From: Heliopora coerulea
Lineage: Eukaryota; Cnidaria; Anthozoa; Scleralcyonacea; Helioporidae
DNA: 64,000 bases
Direction of reading: 5' to 3'
Assembly: GCA_030142905.1 (NCBI GenBank)
Contig: JASJOG010000342.1
Location: 124,001-188,000, forward strand
The notes beneath the pieces were generated by a model, which made no database searches, was not told the DNA's origin, and was given only the letters and a program-made list of their open reading frames with translations. A program made the translations under genes and the position numbers. This document shows, in pieces, positions 10,037 to 24,548 of this stretch; positions within the stretch are counted from its first letter, which is position 1; each line of letters begins with the position of its first letter.

Positions 10037-12248
10037 GACCAAAGATATCACGGTGTTGGAATTCTCAGTTCTGGTTGACTATTTTGTGACCACGAGTAAA
10101 CAGTGTTGGCCAACTTTGTAATACGATGTTCAAGTATTTAGCTGTCATGAAATAAGACAAACGATGTTAAGTCACGAAATAAGTGAAATGACCAACACCG
10201 CAAAGAAATACGCCTTCCACAAAGTTCAAACTGTTATTTGAAGATGAATTTTGACGCCTCCGCCGTCAAACCACTAAGCCGACTTTCCGGAATCTCCCTC
10301 TGTTAGAGCAGATTACTAGCAATCTAGCTGTTCACAAATTCCCGTTTGTGGATTGAGCCTTAGAGCATTACTGAGACCGATACACATATGCTAACACTGG
10401 ACCATTTTCTTTACTTTTATTGCCATGGATGCCTTATGCATTTTAGTTACAAAACTCTGAACTTTTGTTATTGGTTAAAGTTCGCGTGACATGTGACCAC
10501 AAGTTTGCGACACACGTGATCAGACGTCTTGAAAAGCCTTTCGAAATGGTGTTTGCTAGAAAGCATATCTTAAAATAAGGTTTCGAGGGGAGACTGAGAA
10601 CCAAGCAATTGATCAGGAATTGAACTTAAGTAAACACTTCGAAACATATACCACCCATTCTTAACCCTAATCCTAATCCTAATCCACCTGCAAAACGCTC
10701 TCCAATCAATCCTTTCCTCCGTTCAAATGCTTTTACACCCCCTAATTCAAATGAGACCGGGGTCGTGACTGTATGTAAAAGACCCCGGTCGGATATTTTC
10801 CAAAGCGGACGAGGTTAATAAGAGGTTTATTATATATAGAAAAACAAGCTATATATTATACAGTAAGCGAAATTAAAGCAATTTAAACAAGCAAAATATA
10901 CTGATGAAAATATGGTACAGACGTATAGCGTGACGAGTTAGTCATCAAGCGTTGTTGCAGGCACAAAACACAAAGGAAGATTAATTTGCTGCGAGTTCAT
11001 AAGTAAAAAACAATTTAGACATCGAAATAAAAACAATGCTAATAAAGCTGTATTTTTCGTATAGTAAGGCTCAAGTTTAGAAGCCGAACTGTTTATGAGC
11101 TGAACCAAATACATCAGGTTCGACTCATGCAAAGTTCGGCGTCTGAATCAACTAACGACTGATTTAGTTCAGTACTTCTCACCTGGCGGAGGCGAGTATT
11201 ACGGCTTTGGTATTATGGTGGTTCAAACGCCGATCTTTTCATGAGCCGTTCCAACTGAATAGATTTTGAGAACGTATTCTATCACAGGTTTCTGAAGATG
11301 AGTGTGACCAAATTGAAAGGACGAGCGTTATTTCCTTCGAGCGACTTTTTCCTTCTCGCACTTTCTATCATCGGCCGTCAAAAACAAGAAAATCTCTCTC
11401 GCAGTTATTAAAAGCGACGTCCACGTTTACAATCAGATAATCCTGCTTGTTGATTTCCCGTTGAAAGTTCGGCGTCAGAATCAACAGGCAGGGATTTTAT
11501 CGATTTAGGTTGACCCAGCTGACTTTAGTGATCGGTTCATGAAAAGCTCGGCGTCTTAACTGAGTCTAAGTTTTTCCTGTAGACTGGCAAGTTTTGGCGG
11601 GAAAATTTCCCAGTTGCTTTGAAGACATACAAACAAGATTCAGCCATGTTTTACCAACTCGGCTTTTTACGAATAAATGAAAAGGCATGAAGTCGTTAGC
11701 AAAAGCCAGCTCTGTATATTTGCTGATGCAAATTAGCAAATTTAAAACTCCCGTAATGGACCGGTCAATTAGGGAAAAGTAATGACTGCTAGTTAGAGCA
11801 TTTCAACTAATCACAACGCCCCATTTCACCGGAAGTAGTGCTACCATTTAATAAATACTTATTAGCCGAGTGCGAGGTCCAAACGGGGAGGTATTTGCTT
11901 GAGGTTTTCGTAAAGTAAATTTTTCAGTACCGGAAATTTTATTTTAAACCCCAACTGGCCTCCAACTGGAAATCGAAGCCTCGACCGTGAGACTGTAGGG
12001 CAACAAGTTAAAGTACGGCACAAGATTCGCAAGGTCACCGGTTCGATTCCCAGTTTGAAGACCTCAGAGTTGCCTTCGCGCAACTAGTCCCCGTCAGGTC
12101 TTTAAATATTTCTCAAATGCAAAAATAACGTTTGCCTACAAATCATTTATTCAACATTAGATTAATCGCGTGCAAAGGTCAAATATTAATATCTGGTACC
12201 AATAGAATGTTAATGATTTTTCATAATATTTCATGATTTTTAAATATA
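10037..12248. other. no recognisable gene; repeat remnants
   Basis: At 10662-10684 there is a short telomere-like run (cctaatcctaatcc). At 11990-12060 a degenerate tRNA-like stretch ends in a T-arm-like ggttcgattccca. The rest shows only short frames. No exon was found. Confidence 0.4.
11990..12060 (+). repeat. degenerate tRNA-derived repeat
   Basis: A box-B-like sequence GGTTCGATTCC lies about 40 bp after a weak D-arm-like stretch. It probably marks a decayed SINE head; the folds are poor. Confidence 0.35.
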
Positions 12249-12254
12249 TTTATT
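12249..12254 (-). terminator. likely VPS28 poly(A) signal
   Basis: AATAAA on the minus strand, about 335 bp past the VPS28 stop codon. A second AATAAA lies about 105 bp further on, near 12146. Confidence 0.5.
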
Positions 12255-12587
12255 CAGCTTCCGTGCAATTTGGCATGATTGCAAAAATTACTCTCCAGTA
12301 TAACGTTATAGTCAACAAGCGATTGGACGTACTCCTTACTGATGACATGCATTGCCTTGTATATTTGTTATAAGCTCTTCTAATCTTTACAACTGTTTAG
12401 ACTGTTTTGTTTTCTGTTTGTTTTTTGTTTTGTTTTTTTTTTGTTCGTTTTTTTTTAACCTCCATGGTCAGAGTAAGTCAACCACCTCTAAGAAGGATAG
12501 CCTGCGAAACGGGCCATCAAATCTGGCTTCAAGGTGTCTATTTAAGGGGTTTGACTACTGCTCTCGTGATTACGGTAAATGAGTCAG

Positions 12588-15500
12588 TCAGTGCAAAGAT
12601 CTGTTGAAAGCATTGTACGCTTGCTCCAAGTCAAACAGCATTTGTCTTGCCTGTTCTTCTGACAGTTCATCGCTTGCTTTCATGTTCCCCAGTGTGTCAA
12701 GCCTTAAAAAGAACAAGAAAATTAAGTTATAACGCACATTATAAAATTAAAAGCAGGATTATTCAGTAATCAATTAAAGACAGTAAAAAAGACTTTGTAT
12801 CACCATCGTCACTAGCAGCATCAGCGTCATCATTATTAGCAACATGAACGCTAAGACCATCCCCATTGTCCACATCACTACCATCATCATCATCATCATC
12901 GTCATCATTATCATCATTATCATCATCAATATGATCAGTACTATAGTCCATGCCATCGTCATGATCACAATCGTTGTCACTATTATCAACGTCATCTTCA
13001 TCAGTACCATCAATACCATCAGTGCTGGTCAAACCATCGTCATCGGTATAAGTCATCATGATCATGATCATCACTATTACCATTACATGTATATCATTAT
13101 AATAGTGGTCATAATTAACCCCAATACAACCTCTAGGGGCTCCCATAAGAGAAAGTTATACGACCCAATATTGGTAAAAACTGTGGCTAAATTCCGATGT
13201 CCCAAAAACTGTTCGTTAACGCGACCGACGTACAACAAACGTGATTCGCCGACGCTTCAAGTTTCCACCTGTTTGAGTGAGTAAGCCTGTTGACTAATGC
13301 TCTAAGCATCACTTTTGGAGTGCCCTGAAACCTCCACACGCTTCATACATGTACCGCGCACTATAATATGAACACTACAATTACATCCAACATGTGATTG
13401 TCCGATGTCTACAAAAGAGCGGACATTAAGCAACAAAGTCTTACGTGCAGGGATCAATGTGTATATGATTTGCGTCTGCCTACAGGGCTGCCCGCTATGG
13501 TGGTAGCTTTAAAACTTACCTGCGCAGAAAGGCCCTAAAAACACTAATAAGGATGGAAACACTCACCGAAAATTTTGAGAATTTGCAAACATAACCACCA
13601 CCAGCATCATCACAATCACCGTTATCATTACTTCATCACTATTACCATGATCAACACCAACATCACTACCAGTATATATCATTCACAAGCAAAACCACCA
13701 TCATCATTGTCGCCATAACCACCATCATCGTTGTGATCATCTTCATTACACACCTTCTAATGACATCATAAGTGTCACATTTATCAGTATCGTCGTCATT
13801 CTCGTGACAGCATATGATTGTGATGGTCACTATTATGACAAGTAAGGGTAAATCAACGGTCATGAGTGCGATAAAGGATTTAACATCGCGAGCGAAGTTT
13901 CACGAGCACGAGTAGCCGTTAAGCCTTCACAAGCAATGTTAAATACTTCATCACACGAGTAAACGCTGATTAATCATCTTATCTCAAGACTCACCCACAG
14001 TGAAATCGGGTATTTTTTCAGTCTAAGGTCGAGGAAACGTTGCTCGTTAGAAATTATATTCACTCATTAGCATGCTATAAGCAGTTTATCACACTGTCCT
14101 CAAATGACAGCAAAGTGGTAAGAGATTGTTACAGTCTTTTGAATGTTTAGCACACTCCTGAATACTAATTAGTAGAATAAAGGATTTAACTCTCCTGCTG
14201 AAACCCTGAACTGTGCCACAGTAAGTGATGAGATAATTAAGGATAATCATGATGATCGTCGTCGGTCGTCATCATAATCATGATTTGAAATTAGACAAAA
14301 ATGAAACCCTCTATTAAACTCACCATGTTTTTACTTTGACTTTTCCTTCAAAATCTTCTGACAGTTTACTTAAGCTGTTCATTGTCTCCATCAGGTCTCT
14401 CAAATCCGGGTGTATCTAAATTATTATTGATCAAATATTTATGTGACCGGTCTCAGTTCTTATTAATCTCGTACAATCATCCCTAAGGATCATCATTCAT
14501 GACGAAGATGTGGAAAAACAGAACACCGTACACCCACACAGATTAGTGAGGACATAAAAGTTACTTTTCAGAGAAACCGACCACAACATTAATCGTCTGA
14601 TGATGAAGGGATCATAAAGACACATTTTGTGAGCGAAGGTTATTAGGGATGACCCAATCGAGATGAATTTAGGAGAGAAAACAAAAGACAACAATACATA
14701 AGAAAAGCGGATTGTATATATAACAAAAGCGGATTTTTATGGTACATGAGCTCATGTACCATAAAAATTGAATATCGACTTTCATGCAATTCAGGAAACA
14801 AAAGGTAAAGAGTGTTTTAACCGATACACAAACAACCACAGATGCTTTGAGGAAGCTACAATCCTAGCCAAAACTACCTGGGACAGCTCTCAAATGACCC
14901 CCTACTAACCGTACCGAAGCTAAAAGAAAAGCATATGGTTCGTTCCCTCTCCTCTCCCTCCTCCATCAATGTTGCTTAATATCGCCATGTCAGATGACGC
15001 TGGCTGGTCGCACGCAATGCGAAAAATTGACCAGAAACTCGCAACATTGAAAGGGGAAGGGGGATTGAAAAGTGTGTTCATTTCTAAGTGTTGTCCCAAT
15101 AGTTTTGGCCAGGATTGTAAACAAACCCCCAACATTTTTAACAAATGACTTAGCAGAAAATCTCCGTATTGGTACTGACTTTTTTGGATTTCGTCTCCAG
15201 TGCAATAATGACTTTGAGAAACCACTTGCTCAAACTCAACCATTTATAAGGAAAATACAAAGAATCATAATCGAGACGTGTTCTTGACAAAATAAATCCT
15301 TCAGTGGAAGGACTGTTTGGTCCAAATCCCAAACAACGATACGTGAGTTGAAAAACGAGACGATTGCCGTGATTATTTTTCTCTAACCAACTTCTAGATG
15401 TGTGAAATCAGATCAAACGTGGCTTTGAAAAATTGCGATCAATTCAGGTGCACATGCGACTATATTTTTCAGTTTTACAACTTTGGTCGCAACATGGCGG

Positions 15501-18500
15501 CCAGAATTTGTTTCATCATGATTAGCAGATGGTAGTTCTTTGGAACTTTCATATTTGAAATATGTCTTTGGAAGTTTTCGATATTTTAATAGCACATTTT
15601 AATGTATGTGAATATTGATGTAGAAGTTTCGCTCACAAAAGCTCGACGACTAAAATTTTCTGTTTTCCGACTCAATACCAAGAACTACAGTAGAACCATT
15701 TTTGTACCCACGTTTTTATCTTAATTTCTTTCCCAGGTATATGATACAGTTTCTCAAAAAGAACCCTTACTTAACCAGAAAATGGCTTTATAGTTGTAGA
15801 AATTTTATCCCAGTCATGACCACATTTCCAAACTACACGTCCCATTGCTGATGTCCTTTTTGTTTTCCTTATAACTTGTTCATTAGTTTCAAAAGTGTTA
15901 TATACAGGGGGGTAGTTAACCTATTTTGATTGGGGGTGTCCAGCTTAATTTGCCCGAACATTGCATACTTTCAAAAATTTCCCTAATATAATTTGACGTG
16001 CATTTAGGCCATGTAAGGTGTACCCTCACTTCCTCGGCCCTAAAACATAACTTAAATGTACATTAGTAACCAAAAGGAACTTCTACCTACTTTACCTTTC
16101 GAAATTTTTCTCGAATTACTATCTATTTTTTGCCCGAATTTTCTATTTTTTGGCAAACGATGAAGGGCAGGGGGGTGTTACACAAACACCCCCCTCCATA
16201 AACTACACCGGCGATTACATACAAGTACAAGTTGTAAGAAACAGTGGATTCACCTCATCGGTTGCTCGGATCTGCAGTCGAAGTTTGTCCATTATTGTGA
16301 TAAAAAGCTAGACAAAATTGAAGACAGCTTAATTAGTTGCACAGTAAAGAATCCTCTTGGTGATTTCCCTGCCTACTGTACTTGGTATTTTGACGAAAGA
16401 CATGTTGATTATTCACCACCTTCCCATGTAAAAATCAGGTGGACATTACGACACAGAACACTAAGAACTGAAAAACTTTCTGTCTTGCCTCTCCCCTCTC
16501 TGTCTTAACGTCAATGTCTGTGTCACTCCGTCCAGCCTCATTACCTATGAACGTCTCCACACGTCTGCCCGTCCTTGCCTATCTAAACGGCTGACAAACA
16601 CCTGAAGGTACGGTACGGACAGACAGAAACAGAGAGAGAAGTAGAACAATCAAAAGAACGGCCAAAGGAAGACAGAGGGACAGACTAAAACAGACAGGTG
16701 GTCGCGCTGATAGTCTGTGTCTCTGACACTACATGTCTATCTGTCCGACCATACCTACGTTTTTCTATCTATCCCTCTCTTTCTCTCTGATACTCTTCTT
16801 GAATACACACGTTCGATCCCTTATAGCAATGTTACATTGCAATTAAGTGCAGGAGAAACAACCTGCACCAAACGCGATCAGAGTAAGACCACTATTCAGG
16901 AACAAATAAGCCTTCTTACACAATTTCTTTAAAGATTTTTTGATGCACTACTCACCATTACAATATCCGCGATACATTTACTTGTGTTTCCTTTGTCATC
17001 CTTTATCGTAATTGGCCTGTCCTCTTTGATTCGTTCTAGGGCTGCTGGACAATCAAGCTAGAACACGAATTATCCAAAAATTTAAACCGTTAGGTGTCGT
17101 TTGGCGTCAGAATGTTAGGGATCACTTACAATGTACTTTTCTGCCGTTTAAATCAGAGCTGCTTTTGAGTAAAAATCAGTTGAATATTCATTAACTTTGC
17201 TTTCATTAAATTGCTAACAAGTGAGATAGTATGCATACTTGTTATACCTTATATTTTATCATAAAGCTCTCCACATTTGGAAACTCGTCGTTTTGGACCT
17301 GCTTGAATGCTGCCTTGTACTGCACTAGTAATTTGGAACAAGCTGCAGTATACCTAGGAAAATATAGCCAGTGAACCTATTGTAAACAAAACATTCGATA
17401 TCCAAACAACAAAGAGAGGTACAGTACAGTATGTTTCACATGCAACAGTACCTGTCGCGAAACCTACTTGCGTTTAGAGATTACGCTCGTGCTGGCCCGT
17501 CATTCACAGCACTCGGAACTGTATTCATTCTTCTGCGTTTGAGTCAAGCTCTCAACATTACAACCGCAGCTACGACTTTCTACAAAAAAGCATTCTTAAA
17601 CCTAAATTTACAAGCTATATTTATTGGTAAAATGCGGAGGACATTCTTCCTCTCTAACGTATTTCCTCAACGTACAGTAATTCTTGTTCGTTGATATCAA
17701 AATTTTACTTATTTACTAGCCACACCTAATTTACTTGCTCAAGTTCACTCGATGAATCAGCACTAAGGTTAACCACATTCTGACGTCCTAGCCTACTTGC
17801 TCTATTTTGAAAACTAAGTTCCCCTTTGTAAATTACAATGTCATTGTTCTCTGTTCAACAACGGTACCTGTGGGATTGTTGTCAAGCAAGAATATCAGTT
17901 ATTTACCTGTTTTTCTCAATATTGAATGAGCTTCAGCAATAACTTTGGATCACAGAAGAAATTACAGTGATAATTTCTGTCTGCAACAACCTTCACTAAA
18001 TTTCTTACTCCAAATTCTTTAACATGAACTTACTCTTTTGGTGTAACAGCATCTTTTATATAAGCCTTTTCTAAAGCTTGCATTGTATTTATGACTGCAA
18101 ATAAGTCTGCCAGGTTATCATACCTACAAGATAAAGAAAAACGTTTGCACGGCATTCAATTTCACAACTCTTAAAAAATAACAATTAGAAATATAGTTTT
18201 AAGAACTTGCATCGCAAATGAGTTGAGAAAGCAAAAAGGTGGAATTTCAAATGTTCATTAGATTCTCTTCTTCATTCTTACACTTTAGGTCTTGATGAAA
18301 GCTCACGGCATTAATTTTTGAAAATCCGCTGGCAGTTTCAACCTTAACACTACGTAAATGTTCATGGACTAAAATATAAATACATTTGAATGACTTAAAT
18401 TGAAGAAACACTGTATAGATTAATTATTTATTTTACCATAAATACTAAACCTTTTATTTTATATTATTCACAATGCGAAGCAAACTGGTTTGCGATTCAA

Positions 18501-21500
18501 GCCAAAAATTTAATACAAAAATTGTTCAAGTGGCTCTGTGATGACAAACTTCGACTCAATTTTGAACTTATAAAATATTTTTGAATGTGGAAGAAAGGTA
18601 TTTGACTATTTGTTATTTATAATTGTGATCTCATTCCAGAAATATTTAGGTTTTTGTTGATGGCAGATTAGAACTTAAAGATATCATATACTGTATTCCA
18701 CATAAACAAAGTAAATTCACTAAATGGGGGATATCTGCAAATGACTTCCAGAAAGTACTGTAATGAAACTTTGCATATGCATACTGTAGTATTCAGTTGG
18801 TAAGCTAAACAGAGCAACTAATCATGCTATACGAATTTAATATTGTCCACGCATAGCAAGGGGATCGTGCTATGCAAATATAAACTATGTACAATATTGA
18901 GATATCACCCAAAACATATTCATTAACATTATTTTGCTGCAATTTCTAGTCATGTTTGGCATAACCACTCCCTTGACCACTAATTGTTGCATCTTTATAG
19001 TGGAACCATTGCATTATTTGGTAGATGTATATGGCCTGATACTTGAATATCATAAATCATTTTAAATTGGTATAGCAGTACTTGTTGCTATAATTAGCCT
19101 TGCCCCAGATTGTCTCAAAGAAAATAGACGTACACTGCATGGTAATCATATTGTTGCGATGGAAATCACTATAAAATTTAATTTTATCACTTATCCTCAT
19201 TAAAATAGCTTTTTTGCTGCAGATGATTAAAAAACTGCTATTAGAGGTGTTCATCAGTTTGCAAATAAGTAGCCAAACTAACCTTACACCTGGACAGAAC
19301 CGTAGGTAGCGGGCAAGCAAAGTGGGAAATTTTCCCTCTCCCCCCCCAAAAAAAACGTTTTCAAGAAACTGAAGACAAAATTTTAAAACTCTTCAATTTG
19401 TTTTAGGTAAATAATTTTGAGTTTTCTGTGATGACGTTCTACTACTTCAGATAAAACAACCAAACAACATCAACCAAAATCAGAGCCAATCAAACACCAT
19501 GTGACTCCTCAGACAGCGATTATCGCTGAGTGGCGCTTCAGTAAAACTTTCTTCGAAAACAGTTCAACGTAAGTTGTACTTATCAATGACAACTGACGTG
19601 ACAACTCCGATCCATTATGAATACTCTGTTTATCCGAGGATGAGTGGAGATTGACATTTTCGTGGTCTAGTGGACGGCCAGTCAGCATCACGTATAACTG
19701 GCGGTCGATCTTCGGCTCACTGGCAGGGGTGTCTATTTGCAACAGATAAACAGGGAAGGCTAACCCTAATCCTACCCCTAATCCTTACAGAAACCCTTAC
19801 CCTAATCCTAACCCTAATATTACCCTCTCCACCCATGGCAAATCATTTCCCCACTTACTGGCTTAAGCCGAATGTGACGAACATGGATACACATTTTGTA
19901 CGACAGTTTCAGTCTCCCGCGTGGTATTGTACTTGAACTACTTCAAAATTCCACTAACTAACCAGTAACTGTGAAACCGACCGATTACTTTCGGCGACCG
20001 AAACCGACGGACAAAATGATCCTCAATGTTCACCATATTTGACGATCATCATTTTTTTAAGTTTAGGTTTAGCGTGAGGGTTAGCGTCAAGATTAGGTTA
20101 AAGTTTCAGTTAGGATTATTTGGTGTCCAATCCCCTGTTAAAAATCCAAATATTCATTTTATACACAACTTTTGATTATCGATACGACTTTCTTTAGCCA
20201 CACACACAATTTTTGCTTTGTGAACAACTTTTGAATGGGAAGTGGAAGCTGTGATTGTGCACGCGCAGCTTCTTTGACTGTCCGATCAAAAATCCTAGCT
20301 GCGGCCCCGCTGGATGCAAACAAGAGCACCTATGCAACGCAAAATTTAAGCTTAATTTCCCTACCCAAGCCTCCTCTTGCCCAGCCTGAACTCCATGTTA
20401 CCAAGAGTTTTGTATCAACGCTGCTCATGCCCAAGGTATAAAAAACTTTGTAGAAATCAACTTTTAAGGAAACCTCACGTTAACTATGATGAACTGTAAT
20501 ATGCTCTTTCAAGAATAAGAAAAAAAATTGAGATTGAAAGACCTTGGAAATTGTTCTTCAATGTAAATCCTACAGAGAAAAAATTGGATTTTCACTTCAT
20601 GTGAGGCTTAAAGTTTAATGGTTTCAACTAAAAACTTTATGCTTGTAATGCTACTAGAATATCTCATTAATGAGATTTGATCTTAATGAACCAAAAATAC
20701 ATTTCTAGCACTTTCCAAAGGTGTACATGTATTTATGTAGGACAAACGATAGATACTGTACAGTTGGTCAAATTTTTTGTAGCAGTGGCTTCTGGCAAAC
20801 ATGATGTACATCATGCAGGGGATTTCAATATGTTCCCCATCTTAAATTTTACACCTTCTCAAACCTGAAAAGGCAATTATTTTTTCCAAATTAAAACAGA
20901 CCAGTTAAAAGGTTCACAAAGGATTTACCAGGGGGAAATGTTACATGTTAGATGAGAACTAGCACAAAATTCAACAATGCATCAAACAGAATTTAAAAAT
21001 TCCCTGCCAAACATTTCAAGAATTTCTGTATTGTAAAAAAAAAAAGCATACTGTAGCAAAGGTTATCATCAGAAGTTATTCACATGACCTGTCTTTCTCT
21101 ACAATGGTAGGACCTCAAACACTCAACAAAACTTTTTTAACTTAGGTTGCCTTAGCTTTCGTCATTCTATTACATCTTCAGAGACTACAATGTCGTCGGT
21201 CTCTGATGATGCAACTGCCACTTAGGCCTTGTTTGATTTTAAAAAAATTTGGGGGGGGGGGGATGAAATGCTGCTGAAGGACAACTTCTTAACATGAAGA
21301 TAAATATGTTCAACAAAGATTAATATTTTATATTTAATAAGATGCAAAATCAAACTTAAACATTCTTGTTACAATTACTATAAAATGTACCACAATTCTT
21401 CAAAATGATAGACAATGCACACACCTTAAGCCTTTTTCATGACTTATATGTAAATGTTATTTAAGTTTTAAATGCTTAATGCCAGTTGCAACATTCCTAA

Positions 21501-24106
21501 TTCACGATATCAGGGGTTCAGTTCATTATAACTGTTTCCCCACTCAAGACTAAGGTTTCTTAAAACATTTCAAGAAGTATACTTGTACGAGGAACCATTT
21601 GACATTATTGTAAATTGTGTGTTCGTTAAAGTTTTCATTAATGAAACTTAATGAAAACTAAGTTTATTACCGATTCTTTGAGCCAATTTACAGTATATGA
21701 GCTATGGCTGGGGTGTCCAACCTTTTTGTGTGAGGGGCCACATTCCCATTTTTTCCCAGAAGGAGGGCTGGACAGTAAATGAGGGCAAGACAAGCTGATG
21801 AGATGGATAAGCCATGATTCTATTTAGAGTTTAGCTACACTGCTAAAGAAAGTATAATCATACAATTATATAGTATCTACTGTACTATACTAGTCATGTA
21901 TTACTGCAGTGTACACTGTACAATGGCTTGATTGGCATTTTAGTGAGATATCTGGCCATCTTTGTTTTAATAAATATTTTAAGTTGGGACTAGGCACTAG
22001 CTGGCAGGCTGGATATATTCCCTTGGCAGGCCTGATCCTGGCCCATGGGCTGTATGTTGGACACCCCTGAGCTAGGGTAGTTGAAATAACCAATTCAAGA
22101 TGTGACAGATATCCTAAGCTTGCCTAGTGATTCCTTTGATATAAAAATCAAGAAAAACAAAGATTTAATCAAAGCTGCATGATCTGCATACTGTTTGACC
22201 AGGACAGTCTAGGTAACTAGTTTGCCAGGGCTCATCAACTGGCTGTTTGTAGTTAGAATTTATAATTGCAATTGCCAACTATTATTATTGGAGCAATATG
22301 ATTTGGACCACTAACAGTCTTTTGAAAAAAATTTCACAACTTTCCTGTCACTTCACTTCAATTCCAATTGAATTCCTTGATTAGAAAATTTACTTATTCT
22401 CAATCTTGGGTCTTCCCTGAACATGCACATTACTTCTGCATCTGGAGTTCCTTTTCCATTACTTCAGTCACCAACTAATCTTATCAGTGTAACTCTGATT
22501 GATCATTTGTATTGTGATTTATTCTAACAAATTTTTACAGCAGATTGTATATTGAGATGCTGAACACTAATTTTGTAATGAAATATGAGCAAATTTCTGT
22601 GGAAATATTTTGGCTTATTTCTCAGTGATATCATTTGTTCATTTCAAATTTTAAGATAGGCTCCTTATCTTTACTTTATTGGGTACAACTGATATCATGA
22701 GCAGAACCAACTAAAGATATGCTTCCCTCATCCTCTTGTTTGTACATACATGTATCTTTAGTTAATTAAATGGAACCCATAAGATTTATTCCTCTTACAC
22801 ATTCTATGGTCAGAAAAATGCTGCAATTTTAAGTTTTTAAATAATACTCATGCTGTAATTTTAATATTAAATCATTCTTGCACAGCCACAGTAAGCAGAT
22901 TCCCCCTACAAATTTTTGCAGATACTCTAGGTGAATCTACGAATTGTGAAAGGATAGGAAAAGACAAATTTGTTGTGATACCAGCCAGGATCACTACATG
23001 ATACTCATTACAATAAAAAATACCCCAAACAAGCAAACATTAACAGAACATGAATATCTGAGGATGGAAACCAAAGCAACCACCAGTTTTAAAATTTAAT
23101 ACCTAATTAATGACAAATTCAATTTATTCAAGACAGCAATACTCAAGTTTAATTAAATGATGTTTTTAAGTAGCAGTAGAATTTGCTTTCTTACAGGAAA
23201 TTATATTAATTCAAGGCATGAATGTTTTGCTTATTCAAAGGATACCCCAAAGATGTGCCACCACAGGCCAGGTGAACACGTCTTTAAGTGGCATAGCCAG
23301 GATTTTCCCTAGGTGGGCCAACATCAGACCACAATGGGTCAACAGCCATTCATAAGAACTGAAAGGCCAGTTGATCTACACCATATTGGTTTTGGTATAA
23401 TTTTGTGAATTGTTCAAAAGGAAAGATCAATTCTGATCAGTAATAATATGGATATTAACCTAATACATTCCTAAATGTCTAATGCAACACAGCATGTGAG
23501 AGGGAGACCATGGCACTATGGTCCTCCTCCAAACATTATGACAGTCACATCTTCAGTTCACATTGTACAAGTATATATTTGCACTCGTGACAAATTGCCA
23601 GTTTAACTGCTGATGCAAATGCTCTACAGAAGAATTATTCAATCTGTTGAATTTCACTATGAGGTCTCATTGCATCATTAATTAAATAATAACTTACTTC
23701 TCTCGTTCCCTTCCTGTCTTAAATAGCTTCACTTCCTATCAAAATATAAAATAGTGACGGGATATTTTAAAATTGTGATCACATAAACCGATACAAACAG
23801 TAACTGTTAGGGCTACAGAACTCTCAAAAACGACATTCATGTTCATGTGACAATATATTTGAATTCAATATTAAATACCTCGTAGAGTTCAGGTCTGTTT
23901 GCTGTTATTCGAACAAGAGCGATCCAAACATTAACGATAAAAACAATAAAATTAAGCAATATTTATGCTGGCAAATTCGCATGTTAAAAAGAGTATAAGT
24001 AACCAAAAGACTTTCTTGTGTGAAAGTAAATAAATATAATCTCTGTCATACCTCGTCTTGCATCCACATTTAAGGAGTGATCATTTGGAACGCCTTGAAA
24101 CATCAT
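12588..24106 (-). CDS. VPS28: VPS28, ESCRT-I subunit (nine exons)
   Basis: VPS28 is a core subunit of ESCRT-I, which sorts ubiquitinated cargo at endosomes. Its N-terminal part joins the TSG101 core and its C-terminal four-helix domain recruits later ESCRT factors (known for the family). Coding exons, 5' to 3' on the minus strand: 24106-24052, 23901-23879, 23735-23698, 18123-18034, 17353-17248, 17057-16956, 16307-16254, 14415-14324, 12702-12588. Every junction is GT-AG and the phases agree, giving 675 bp or 224 residues, against about 221 in mammals. Key stretches are [59 protein letters not shown] and the C-terminal [15 protein letters not shown]. Two adjacent ATGs (24106 and 24103) could start it. 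Introns hold microsatellites and MITEs. Confidence 0.96.
12841..13085. repeat. (ATC/ATT)n trinucleotide array in VPS28 last intron
   Basis: Imperfect atc/att/gtc triplets run for about 240 bp, giving long Ile, Met or Asp runs in all frames on both strands. Similar patches occur at 13590-13830 and 14245-14285. Confidence 0.9.
14733..14768. repeat. perfect 36-bp palindrome
   Basis: Two 18-bp arms (ATTTTTATGGTACATGAG and its exact complement) meet with no spacer, inside the last VPS28 intron. The flanks are not symmetric. Confidence 0.85.
16616..16780. repeat. GACA/CAGA-rich and TCTC-rich low complexity
   Basis: Repeated gacagaca-type words on the left, then tctctttctctct on the right, in a VPS28 intron. 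Confidence 0.5.
18200..21700. other. VPS28 intron 3 sequence, 5' half of the minus-strand intron excluded
   Basis: AT-rich intron of VPS28 without recognised exons. A telomere-like stretch of ctaaccctaatccta-type words lies at 19759-19827, a G run at 21252-21262, and mixed decayed repeats elsewhere. Confidence 0.5.
19759..19827 (+). repeat. interstitial telomere-like repeat
   Basis: Degenerate CCCTAA/CCTAAT words (ctaaccctaatcctacccc and related) cover about 70 bp in the VPS28 intron. Confidence 0.6.
21708..22069. mobile_element. nonautonomous hAT-like element
   Basis: Terminal inverted repeats CTGGGGTGTCCAAC and GTTGGACACCCCTG bound 362 bp. The flanking 8 bp are AGCTATGG and AGCTAGGG, seven of eight matching. 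An 8-bp duplication is the mark of hAT transposons. There is no transposase frame. It sits in a VPS28 intron. Confidence 0.7.
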
Positions 24107-24257
24107 ATTTCTTATAAGTTTGAGTAACTGTGACACAATTTGGATCCTGTGCAATGCATTATGGGTAAGAAAGTTATCATTTCTATTTCCGGTGTTTCCC
24201 ATGCCATGGAAAAGTTTATCCGAATGTTTGATTTTGTATTTAAATTTTTCATGTCAA

Positions 24258-24458
24258 CACTAGCGGATCCAGACTTGGCTTGAAGAGGGGGCCCAGCCTA
24301 GGAGTAGTAATTAAAACAGTAAAATTTCCTCTTCTGCTCTGAGCTTCTCGAAAGAAATCTCATGTTTAGTTGTTGGAGATTGTTTTTAGTGACAATTGAG
24401 ATATTCAAGCGTGCATTTATAATATTTACCAGAATGTGGTACTATATATACAATATAC

Positions 24459-24548
<90 letters not shown>

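Noticed and set aside
10662..10684. Telomere-like words as evidence of a chromosome end
   Set aside because: Short and degenerate, with unique sequence on both sides; the other such sites are also internal.
12763..13284. Long open frames on both strands rich in Ile, Met or Asp
   Set aside because: They are translations of an (ATC/ATT)n repeat in the last VPS28 intron and not a protein gene.
17431..17694. 87-codon plus-strand open frame near VPS28 exon 5
   Set aside because: It lies in intron sequence opposite to the gene with no domain or splice support.
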